A DNA stretch of 10,946 nt from NCBI GenBank assembly GCA_026770585.1, contig MU647757.1, forward strand, positions 49,664 to 60,609, given 5' to 3'. Made by a program: the position numbers and the translations under genes. Source of the DNA: Baffinella frigidus. Taxonomy: Eukaryota > Cryptophyceae > Cryptomonadales > Baffinellaceae. Of the stretch, positions 1-6,824 are shown piece after piece (within the stretch, counting starts at the first letter, position 1; the number at the start of each line of letters is the position of its first letter). Below the pieces are notes generated by a model. The model was not told the DNA's origin. It did no database searches and saw nothing but the letters and a program-made list of their open reading frames with translations.

Positions 1-490
1 ACCCTCCCTGCCCCCCTCCCCCACTGCACAGAAACCTCCATCGGCGCCGCCTTCCGGCAGGGGTGTAGGGACCCGTTGGTGTGTCGAGGCACGTGATGTG
101 AGAGTGGTTTGGTCCTGGACCACCTAGGGACGGTCGGGACCACACTTGAAACACGTAGATTGCTTTGCACACCCGAGGTGCCAACCCGAAAGCCTCTCAT
201 ACATCTGGCACCAACCTCTCCTGCTTGCATGAGGCTCAGCGGTATCTTAGATTATGATGGTAAGGGACGATGGTGGCCAGGGTGGATTATAATTTCATCT
301 CGGAACATACCATCATCTGTCCACATAAAAAGGCGTAATATAGCATCATTATAGGCCTCAAGTAGCATATACACCCTTATCTTCGGCGTCAGAAGCCAAC
401 GATAGCGGGACATAATCTGTCGTGTTCCGAAATTCAATTGTACAAGCCGCACGTTAACTAAAACGCATTGGGGACTCCTCGCGGTTGCAG

Positions 491-1810
491 GGTGGCCGGC
501 ACCACTAGGTCTGAGCGATGCAAAACGGCGCGGGGGGTTGCTGGCCGCGTGTGTGGCTGCGCTGGCGTGGCACTTCAAATCGGGCTGGCTGCAGATCGAC
601 TATGGCCGTAACATGGCTATCATGGTCTCGAAACGCCCAATCCTGAGACCCATCTATCATTTTCTGGGAAATCTAGTTCTGTCTCGGTCTGTTTGGTCTC
701 GCCAATTTGGCGACACCAGGCTCTTTCCCGATCCAACGTTGACGGATTTGTAGCACACGCCCAGCATGTGAACTTAAGTAAAGTCAGCCAATCCGACTGA
801 GGCAGAGCTAGCGCATATCTCGAATGAAAGTGGGTGATGGTATGGTGGAGGTGATCTCACTTGATTCGCGACCTGATGGCCTGCAATCGATGTCCCTGAA
901 ATGACTGTGGGATGACAGGTGGGGTTGATGGTGGCGCACTCGCTCTCGTGGGTTGCTGCGGCACTCTCCAAGCCGCACAGGTCCCCTCTCCTCCTCTGCG
1001 ACACCGACACACACCGACACCATCTGTCTCTCTCGCTCTCTCGCTCTCTCGCTCTCGCGCGAGTGCGAGCGCGCGCTTCTTTTTCACAGCCTCTCAAACA
1101 TGCGCGCGCGTCTTTTTCATAGCCTCTCAAACATGCTCGAAAGCAAGGGAACCTCGCCACTCATCAGCAGTGCAGCATCACGCACGCAACAATGTGTGTG
1201 TGTGTGTGAGCGAGAGAGAGCGAGAGAGAGCGACAGAGTGGAGAGCCTGCGGCTAGATGGACGCTGGCGCCTGAAGTGAAACGAGGCGCGCACAGGGGTT
1301 ACTCGAGAACCAAGGACACGCACCGCCCCTACGGAGCGTACAGGGGTTACTCGCGAATATGGACACACAGCGTCACCAGGGTGGCCCTATGCTCCGAGGA
1401 CTAGCCCTGCCGCAGGACCCCAGGGAGCCGTGCGTCCGTATTCGCGAGTAACCCCCATAGGTGGGTTGCTGGCACGCACAGGAGGGCCCTAAACCTTGTA
1501 CCCTAAACCCCTAAACCCTACACCCTACACTCTCAACCATCAACCTTCAACCTTCAACCCTCAACCCCAAACCCTAAACCCCAAACCCCAAACCAGGCGA
1601 GACAACTGGCTGCTCTACGTCTCAATGTCCCTAACCTACCTAGCGGGGGCCCTCGAACTATTCGACTTCCCGCCAGTGCTGGGATCGCTTGACGCGCACG
1701 CACTCTGGCACGCGGCCACGCCAGCCCTCTCGCTGCTCTTCTACGCATTCCTGAGGAGTGACATGCAAGCTGCCGTGGATGCCGCCCTCGCCGCTCACAA
1801 GCGCGACTAG
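491..1810 (+). CDS. PGAP3: PGAP3/PER1-like GPI-anchor remodelling protein, C-terminal part
   Basis: Members of this family are multi-pass ER/Golgi membrane proteins that remove an unsaturated acyl chain from GPI anchors during lipid remodelling. Three exons are read: about 491-624 (start uncertain), 919-980 and 1597-1810, stop TAG at 1808. Joined phases agree (0, then 2/1), with introns GTCTCG...GACAG and GTCCCC...ACCAG. Family hallmarks in order are IDYGRNM (exon 1), a hydrophobic stretch ending SKPHR (exon 2), then LELFDFPPV, LDAHALWHAATP and a last membrane segment LSLLFYAFL (exon 3). LDAHALWH carries conserved histidines of the family. The protein ends with a short polar tail, HKRD. The Cys-rich luminal N-terminal half is absent and should lie left of the window. 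The last intron (981-1596) holds microsatellites, an inverted-repeat element and a telomere-like array abutting the acceptor. Family assignment rests on recalled motifs; the last exon is the surest part. Confidence 0.82.
1022..1136. repeat. CT-rich microsatellite plus 26-bp direct repeat
   Basis: CTCTCTCG-type tracts run from about 1022 to 1060. They are followed by a 26-bp near-identical repeat (TCTTTTTCAYAGCCTCTCAA and six more bases) at 1078-1103 and 1111-1136. All of it lies inside the last PGAP3 intron. Confidence 0.85.
1192..1232. repeat. (TG)n followed by (GA)n microsatellite
   Basis: A TGTGTG run passes into GAGCGAGAGAGAG. It lies in the last PGAP3 intron and accounts for the open frames seen here on both strands. 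Confidence 0.85.
1293..1340. mobile_element. Truncated copy of the GGGGTTACTCG inverted-repeat element
   Basis: CACAGGGGTTACTCGAGAAC starts a sequence that resembles the left end of the complete element beginning at 1341 but stops where that element begins. Its interior (GGACACGCACCGCC) also resembles 6835-6865. It looks like a broken or nested earlier insertion. Confidence 0.5.
1341..1457. mobile_element. Non-autonomous inverted-repeat element (MITE-like), TA-flanked
   Basis: The left end CAGGGGTTACTCGCGAATAT and the right end (1436-1457, reverse complement TGGGGGTTACTCGCGAATAC) are near-perfect terminal inverted repeats of about 22 bp. A TA dinucleotide flanks each side (1339-1340 and 1458-1459), as expected for a Tc1/mariner-type target duplication. 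It is 117 bp with no coding capacity, and is inserted in the last PGAP3 intron. The termini resemble those of the 2954, 5887 and 6185 elements. Confidence 0.7.
1496..1595 (+). repeat. Degenerate telomere-like array (CCCTAAA/CCCCAAA) forming the 3' end of an intron
   Basis: CCCTAAACC, CACCCTA, TCAACCT and CCCCAAA units with a mostly 7-bp period run directly into the acceptor CCCCAAACCAG at 1586-1596, after which the last PGAP3 exon begins. The C-rich strand is the sense strand. Confidence 0.85.
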
Positions 1811-2951
1811 CTTCCACTGTACATGGGTAACTCGCTCATAAGAAAACGCCCATCCCCTACTTAAGACCAGCATAGGACCCTAGACATGTTCCGACTGGTC
1901 GGTGGATGTACTGTACAGTACAGACGTGAGACAGAGGCACGTAATGTTCTCAGATGGCTCTCAGGCGCTGGGCATCAACTCAGGGGGTGGGACCTTGGGA
2001 GCTGCTGTGTGTCTAAATGCATGGAGTTTTGCAAATGTGGGTTGTGTCGAAATGTGTGGGGTGTGCACACGATGCATAGCCGCTGAGCTGAGCAGGAGCG
2101 TGAAGCAGGCTGGATGAGACAGCAGGCAGTTGAGGGTTTAGGGTTTGAGGGAACCGAGTCAAGAGTACGACAGCTGCTTTCAGCAGCGTCTGCGGATATC
2201 TAGGTGGGTATCTAGGCTCTAAGGGCGCCTAAGGACGCAAGGTGCCGTTGAAGCCTCTGACTAGATACCCACAGCGTTGGCTGGAGGGACAGCTGATGCC
2301 GAGCCAGAGTTGTGATCAGCTGCAACCCCATCATCCTCCCAGAGGCATATCGAACTATCAAGTTCACTCAGTCGTCCCAGCGCTTCCCTCTTATCCGTAT
2401 CCCCAGCGTCCAGTCCGCCCCCCCCCACCCCAGCCTCTCTAGCTACATTCCACTCTCACCGCCGCCGCCGCCGCCGCCGCTCCAAATCCCCAGGCATTTA
2501 CATGGTGTGGAACTGCGAGAGAGGGAGAGAGATGTCAGTCGTTGAGTCTGTCGCGACATCGTAAACCCTTTGTCAGCTCCGTCGTCTTCCTGGAGAAATA
2601 ATGACTCTTAACATAAACAATTAACTTTTCAGGGGATGCTGGCTGATGACCACTCGCGGCAAAGCCTGCTAACACATCAGCGACTTTCTCTCCAGAAGTA
2701 GAGACATTGGGTTGTTCCTACAGATACCCAGAATATCGAAGGCTCAGCCACCAAGAATCCCTTGGTAGCCCGCTGTGTGGGTTGGATTTTTTTTCGCCCT
2801 GGGGCCTTGAAGAATGCCAGACCCACAAGCGGCTCGACACGGATTGCCGCCTCGCAGCGTGGTAGGGGTAGTCTTTCGGGGCCCCCAGTTGGCCATCCGC
2901 ATTGCAGCCTGCACCAGGGAGTACATCGTGCGAGCCGAGCGCCAGCCGGTG
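1811..2951. other. Gene-poor interval after PGAP3
   Basis: I recognise no gene here. It holds a solo element end at 1822-1862 (TA, then CATGGGTAACTCGCTCATAA, like the ends of the 2954 family) and a short GGGTTTAGGGTTTGAG tract near 2134-2150. It also has a 12-bp inverted repeat (2204-2215 with 2261-2272, GTGGGTATCTAG) spaced by 45 bases, a C-run near 2419, (CCG)7 at 2459-2480 and a short GA tract near 2516. The first few hundred bases probably include the PGAP3 3' UTR, but I see no clear polyadenylation signal. Confidence 0.5.
2459..2480. repeat. (CCG)7 microsatellite
   Basis: An uninterrupted CCG trinucleotide run in a C-rich, apparently non-coding stretch. Confidence 0.9.
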
Positions 2952-2953
2952 TA

Positions 2954-3070
2954 CAGGGGTACCTGCCTCATAAGAAACCCGCTTCTCCTAGGACCGTACA
3001 GTAGGACTATGTCTAGGGCCCTATGACGATCCTAGGGGAGAAGCGTTTTCTTCAGAGCGAGGTACCCCGG
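2954..3070. mobile_element. MITE-like element, GGGGTACCTCGCTCATAAGAA family, copy 1
   Basis: The left arm CAGGGGTACCTGCCTCATAA continues through AGAAACCCGCTTCTCCTAGG. The right arm read in reverse is CCGGGGTACCTCGCTCTGAA continuing AGAAAACGCTTCTCCCC. Imperfect terminal inverted repeats of about 40 bp therefore surround a short core containing TAGGGCCCTA. TA lies on both sides (2952-2953, 3071-3072). There is no coding capacity. The same termini occur at 5887-6018 and 6185-6301. Confidence 0.75.
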
Positions 3071-3268
3071 TAGCTGGGCTCGACGCCAGCCATCATGCCT
3101 GGTGACAACACATGCGAGACCGCCTTGCCATTCCTGCACCAATCTCATCTCCCAACGCCCAGCGCTGCCATCATACTTCCTCGACACTGCCCCGCGTACA
3201 ACTCCCGGCTACAGGGAAGCTTTCGCCTTCCAGCTCTTGACTGTCTCGCTGGGATGAGGGGGGCACCT

Positions 3269-3391
3269 TGACGCCCTCGAGGAGGTGCAGGATGCAGAAC
3301 TTCTTCTCCCCGATGGTGGTGAACGTCGAGTTGCAGAACTCGAGCGCGTGCTTCTTCTGCCCATACTCCGACCGCATGTTGTACAGCTCCT
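3269..3391 (-). CDS. Probable single coding exon of an unidentified gene
   Basis: On the - strand a good acceptor (GGTGTGCAG) at 3392-3400 is followed by a 41-codon open stretch that begins ELYNMRSEYGQKKHALEFC, continues NSTFTTIGEKKFCILHLLEG and ends at VK. A possible donor, AAG|GTGCCC, follows. Codons are GC-ending (CTG, AAG, GAG, TTC, ATC), like the TOP2 and petJ exons, and the charged-plus-hydrophobic composition looks like a folded or helical protein rather than repeat translation. A possible upstream exon near 3480-3560 (containing FDMLMWQLVYR in one frame) has no clearly compatible phase. I do not recognise the family, and no start or stop can be assigned. Confidence 0.4.
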
Positions 3392-3655
3392 GCACACCAG
3401 CCCATCCAGCCTCAGCCTGTGGCCACCATCGCTCTTCCCTCCTCTTTGTGTTTGCCTGCACGCATTTCCCGCTCCATCTGGGCGTGACCATCTCCTACAC
3501 GGTACACGAGCTGCCACATGAGCATATCGAAATGGACGACCCCTCGGCCTCGGGAAAGGTAGGGGAGGGGTCGTGGGTGGTCGCACCTCGGTGGTCTGCA
3601 CAGGTGCGAAGTGCGAAAGGGTGTTGAACCTGCGAGCAGCATATGGTGTCAACAA

Positions 3656-4207
3656 CTGCGTACACGACCAGCTACGAGCTCCATCAACCAGTCCAATACT
3701 CGGGATATAGCCCTGGGTCCGGTCGGCCCCAGCCCCGTGAACCGCCAGCCGCTGTCCTTTCCTGCGTGGCCAGCTCCTCCCAGCCGCACGTCGCTCAACA
3801 CCGCCAACTGCACCTTGCCCCTACGCACCCACTATGAGCGTCCATACTTAAGCCCCGAAAGCACCCGACATACCGCCACTCAGGCTGCCACCCTCAACAG
3901 ACGGCAGCCTGTGACCTCCCGGCCGGTGACCCCAACGCATCCCTGCTCGGAGACTTGCACAGCACCCTGGCCACAAAAAAATGCCAGTCCCGCTGAGCCT
4001 CCAGCAGCGTTGCCTCTCATCGCGCCGATTGACGCTCCACAAGACCTCCAAAAGGTATCAAGCGACCATCGAAAGGGTGGGTTCCGACATTTTCGCGACT
4101 CGATGGAAAACCTATTCCTGGGCGCGCCTCAGATTTAGTCAACCGTCGGGCCCGCCTCGGGAGGCTCGCAACCTGAAACATCCCAAAATAATCACCACGG
4201 TCCCAAA
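3656..4207. other. Upstream region of petJ
   Basis: No recognised gene. If the - strand exon near 3269-3391 belongs to a gene starting to its right, this could be a shared divergent promoter region. Just before the petJ start, TCCCAAAAT occurs twice, 20 bases apart (4181-4189 and 4201-4209), the second overlapping the ATG. No TATA box or other core element can be identified with confidence. Confidence 0.35.
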
Positions 4208-5231
4208 ATGGCTTGGCCGGGGCGCGCGAGGGCCGCGCTGCTCTGCACATTCTGCCTCGTCGCGTGCCTCAACGCGTCGGCCCTCGCCTTCGCGCCGCCA
4301 CTGTCGATTTCGATGCAATTACGCCAAGAAAACGGCGCTGCCTCGCGTGCTGTTGTCAAGGGCTCCGCGAAGGCGCTCCTCGCCCCGGCGCTGGCCCTGG
4401 GCTTGCTTCTTTCTCCCGCGGCGCCCGCTGTCGCACAAGACGAGGCCCCGCGATCAGGGAAGATGATTTTCGACACCAAGTAGGCGGCCCTCGGATCCCC
4501 AGGCGGTGCGCGTACTTAGGCGGATTTGTTCTGTGAGTTGCTTTGCGTGAAAGCCAGGTGGTGGCCTGTTCTGAGTTGTGATCCGAGACTGTCCTGGCAG
4601 GTGTGCGGCCTGCCACAGTGGTGGCGGAAACGGTACAGGCTCATCCCTCTTGCTGTGTTCGTTTGAGTAATGGTTGTGCCTTGAACTGTTGTGAGGACTG
4701 ATGCCAGGCCAGGCTGCCCTGCCAGTGCGCGATCCCGAGCTTCTGAGCTGTTGATGGTTGCGCCGTCGGACGCCTGAAGCTCCAATGCTCTCCAGTTGTC
4801 AACGGCAAGAAAACGTTGTTCAAAGACGTGCTGGACAAGAACGGCTACACGGACGTGGCGTCCATCGCCAAGTCAACGCCCGCCCTCACCACCACCCGGA
4901 CAACCATGGGAGCAATCCCGCGTGTGCCACCAACACAGATCGAGCTGATCGACATCATTTGCCTCAGAAGCTCGGAAATTTGCCTGAGAAGCTCGCACGT
5001 TGTCAATTTTGTGAGCAAGAGCACGCCACTCCGTGCTCTCCGAGATTCCGAAGGTCTGTGGTTCAAGTGAGGTGACTTGGGTGGTGTGTGTTCTGCAGGC
5101 TTGTTTCGAAGGGCAAGGGACAAATGCCGCCCTACGGAATCAAGAGCAAGAAGCTGGGGCTGTCCCCAGTGGAAATGGAAAACGTGGCTCAGCACGTCCT
5201 GGACCGTGCACAGGCTGGCTGGGCTCTGTGA
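4208..5231 (+). CDS. petJ: Cytochrome c6, nuclear-encoded plastid precursor
   Basis: This soluble thylakoid-lumen c-type cytochrome carries electrons from cytochrome b6f to photosystem I. Exons are 4208-4479, 4601-4632, 4796-4871 and 5099-5231, giving 170 codons with consistent phases. Residues 1-27 form a signal peptide ending ASALA, followed by FAPP (secondary-plastid signature) and a basic transit stretch. Residues 56-76 are a hydrophobic Sec-type lumen signal ending AVA|Q, with no twin arginine. The mature protein is about 94 residues, near the usual size. Haem motif CAACH is at 92-96. Met136 in GQMPPYG is the expected sixth haem ligand. The C-terminal helix ends AQAGWAL, like the family's typical GW ending. 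The extra cysteine-bearing loop of c6A is absent. Introns are GTAGGC...CAG, GTACAG...CAG and GTCAAC...CAG. The start is the first ATG giving a complete signal peptide. It is convergent with TOP2. Confidence 0.9.
4601..4632 (+). CDS. petJ: petJ microexon carrying the haem-binding motif
   Basis: This 32-nt exon (preceded by CTGGCAG, followed by GTACAG) completes a Lys codon, then encodes CAACHSGGGN and the first base of a Val codon. Neither neighbouring exon contains a CxxCH, and both join to it in frame. Without it the protein could not bind haem covalently. It is too short for standard open-frame detection. Confidence 0.88.
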
Positions 5232-5254
5232 GACGGCAGCTGCCGTGAGTCTCA
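5229..5254 (+). other. Stem-loop overlapping the petJ stop codon
   Basis: TGAGAC (5229-5234, which includes the TGA stop) pairs with GTCTCA (5249-5254). Inside lies the perfect palindrome ACGGCAGCTGCCGT (5233-5246). No function is known to me; it may be incidental. Confidence 0.4.
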
Positions 5255-5258
5255 GGGC

Positions 5259-5264
<6 letters not shown>

Positions 5265-5312
<48 letters not shown>
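5265..5312 (+). repeat. (GA)24 microsatellite in the petJ 3' region
   Basis: A pure GA run of 48 bases begins 33 bases after the petJ stop, presumably in the 3' UTR. Confidence 0.95.
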
Positions 5313-5316
<4 letters not shown>

Positions 5317-5886
5317 AGTGGTGCGGCTGGGCTGGCCGGCTGGCCGCGGTCTCGCACGCCGCGTGCAGTAAATTGTACATATCTTTTTGCCGTGCCTCGC
5401 TCTGAGGCGGGCCCAACGGTTTGAACGTGAGGCGGGTGAGGCTGAAGACGAGAGGGCTGCTCGCGCTCAGGATCATGATGTTTCATACCCATCATATCAT
5501 CCCGTATTGTAGATTTCGGCTTGGCTCAGATTTTATCGGGCATCGGGGATCGCGAAAAGCACGCGTCCATGCTATGTTAGGCATGGGTTTTAGGCCAGGA
5601 TCTTGATCTGTCCAACTGTCTTCTTGAGTAAAGCCAACTTGGCTTTTCCCAGAAAACACGCCCCCCCCGCTGGTTTTAACCTGGTTCAAAACTGAAAAAC
5701 CACGTCCCCAAATTCACTTGGCCTCACGCGGCAGAGCTGACTGCAAGACGGAGCGCAGCCAGCCCCATTTGGGGTCGTTTACTTTCTACCATACACACGG
5801 CCTGGTTTGATGCATGGAGCGGAGGACCAAGAGCATTTTTTTGCTCAAGGGAAGAGCGCCCCATGCAGTGGCACTGACCGACTCTG
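5313..5886. other. Interval between petJ and the repeat-rich zone
   Basis: No gene recognised. It contains two near-adjacent snap-back sequences, AAAGCCAA-C-TTGGCTTT (5630-5646) and GTTTTAACC paired with GGTTCAAAAC (about 5673-5692), and a C8 run between them. The TOP2 3' end could fall here or further right, but I cannot place it. Confidence 0.35.
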
Positions 5887-6018
5887 CAGGGGTACCTCGC
5901 TCACAAGGAGCCCCCACCCCCCCTAGAGGACCACCGTAGAGCCATATGATATGGCCTGTAGGGTCCCCGGCTTTAGGGCCCTAGGGGGGAGCGGCTCGTT
6001 ATGAGGGAGGTACCCCAG
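5887..6018. mobile_element. MITE-like element, GGGGTACCTCGCTC family, copy 2
   Basis: The left end CAGGGGTACCTCGCTCACAA and the right end (reverse complement CTGGGGTACCTCCCTCATAA) form imperfect inverted repeats of about 40 bp around a core containing TAGGGCCCTAGGG. The right flank is TA (6019-6020); the left flank is TG, possibly a mutated TA. No coding capacity. Confidence 0.7.
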
Positions 6019-6088
6019 TAGACTGACTTGGCGCTCCATTCGTGAGGCTGCCATCTACATATCCCTCAAGTGGCGAGCAGCCTATCAT

Positions 6089-6137
6089 GCTCCTACGTTA
6101 GGCCTATGTAGTCTGTTACGCTCCTACGTTAGGCCTA
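6089..6137. repeat. 18-bp direct repeat, 31-bp period
   Basis: GCTCCTACGTTAGGCCTA occurs identically at 6089-6106 and 6120-6137, separated by TGTAGTCTGTTAC. Confidence 0.85.
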
Positions 6138-6184
6138 GGGGCCAACCATCTGCTGGGGGTCAAGTATGACCCGCTCGTCACGTA

Positions 6185-6301
6185 CAGGGTACCTCGCTCA
6201 TCAGAAACCGCCCCCCCCCTACGACCTCCATAGGGCCCTAGGCATAGGCCTACTGTAGGGTCCCAGGCGGAAACACTTTCTGATGAGCGAGGTACCCCTT
6301 G
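6185..6301. mobile_element. MITE-like element, GGGGTACCTCGCTC family, copy 3
   Basis: The left end CAGGGTACCTCGCTCATCAG and the right end (reverse complement CAAGGGGTACCTCGCTCATC then AGAAA) match almost perfectly, so this is the least decayed copy. TA lies on both sides (6183-6184, 6302-6303). The core again has TAGGGCCCTA. A C-run follows the left arm. Confidence 0.75.
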
Positions 6302-6425
6302 TACGGGATATGCGCCTACGCGTGGCGTCACGCGGCGTGCCTGCATGTACTGCATGTACCTAAATTGTATTGGCCGCCGCCAGCACTGGCACGACCTGCA
6401 CCATCCAAATACGTGACAGGCCACG

Positions 6426-6597
6426 GTCAGGCCAAGGGGGCGGACGCAGGGCATCAAGCAGCAGGGCATGAAAGCGAGCACGGGAGCGGATGCACGGGGC
6501 CCTCAGTCAGGCCACGCCTCAGTCAGGCCAAGGGGTCGGACGCAGGACACCACACAGCTGGACATCCAAGCGAGCAAACGCACGGATGCACGGGGTC
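6426..6597. repeat. Diverged 76-bp tandem duplication
   Basis: Unit 1 (6426-6501) and unit 2 (6522-6597) both start GTCAGGCCAAGGGG and end GCGGATGCACGGGG or CACGGATGCACGGGG. The 20-base spacer holds another partial GTCAGGCCA. It lies downstream of the last placed TOP2 exon. I recognise no product. Confidence 0.75.
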
Positions 6598-6605
6598 AGG
6601 GAGGC

Positions 6606-6729
6606 TTTCGGGTTGCGGGTTGCGGGTCTCGGGTGTTTCGTGTCTCGTGTTGGCTCGTGTTGGTGTTTCATGTTTGGTGTTTGGTGTTTCGGGTCTCGGG
6701 GTTGCGGGTTTCGGGTTTGGTATTTCGAC
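6606..6729 (-). repeat. Heptamer array, CCCGAAA/CCCGCAA variants
   Basis: On the + strand, TTTCGGG, TTGCGGG, TCTCGGG, TGTTTCG and TGTTTGG units follow one another with a mainly 7-bp period. On the TOP2 sense strand the array begins immediately after the putative donor of the last placed exon (GCG|GTCGAA) and ends near an acceptor-like CCCGAAAG. Confidence 0.75.
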
Positions 6730-6824
6730 CGCATGACGGAAGGCCTGGAGTTCAGAAAGCCAGATGGCATCTGGCGTCGTCGCGCGAAGCCCCTTGAGCT
6801 TCGTACCCACCGCGTCCGCTTGTG
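6730..6824 (-). CDS. TOP2: TOP2 exon: end of the conserved core
   Basis: After acceptor GGCTCTGCAG, two bases complete a GCA codon, then come QADAVGTKLKGLRATTPDAI, WLSELQAFRHA and the donor GCG|GTCGAA. TTPDAIWLSEL corresponds to the family's TPxxLWxxDL near the end of the catalytic core. No following exon could be placed: a join to the acceptor-like CCCGAAAG near 6606 would add only two prolines and a stop. Confidence 0.8.

Noticed and set aside
32-64. Possible upstream PGAP3 exon after a strong polypyrimidine acceptor at 30-31
   Set aside because: The acceptor looks good and two frames could join the 491 exon, but the roughly 11 encoded residues show no convincing family match.
774-1368. 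Several overlapping open frames rich in Arg-Glu or Ser-Leu
   Set aside because: They translate CT/GA and TG microsatellites in the last PGAP3 intron.
2545-2720. A roughly 50-codon - strand open stretch with ordinary protein-like composition
   Set aside because: No start codon, no clear splice sites and no recognised similarity.
2744-2971. A 75-codon - strand frame with an acceptor-like GGTGCAG
   Set aside because: No family motif, and its start overlaps the end of a MITE; it cannot be tied to the 3269-3391 exon with any confidence.
3611-4138. A 175-codon open frame on the + strand upstream of petJ
   Set aside because: Pro/Thr/Ser-rich composition with no recognisable motif, no good initiation context and no partner exon; long chance frames are expected in GC-rich DNA. 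Transcript data could revive it.
4845-5495. A 216-codon open frame on the - strand
   Set aside because: It runs antisense across petJ exon 4 and through the (GA)24 tract, which is open in several frames; it is a shadow of petJ plus microsatellite.
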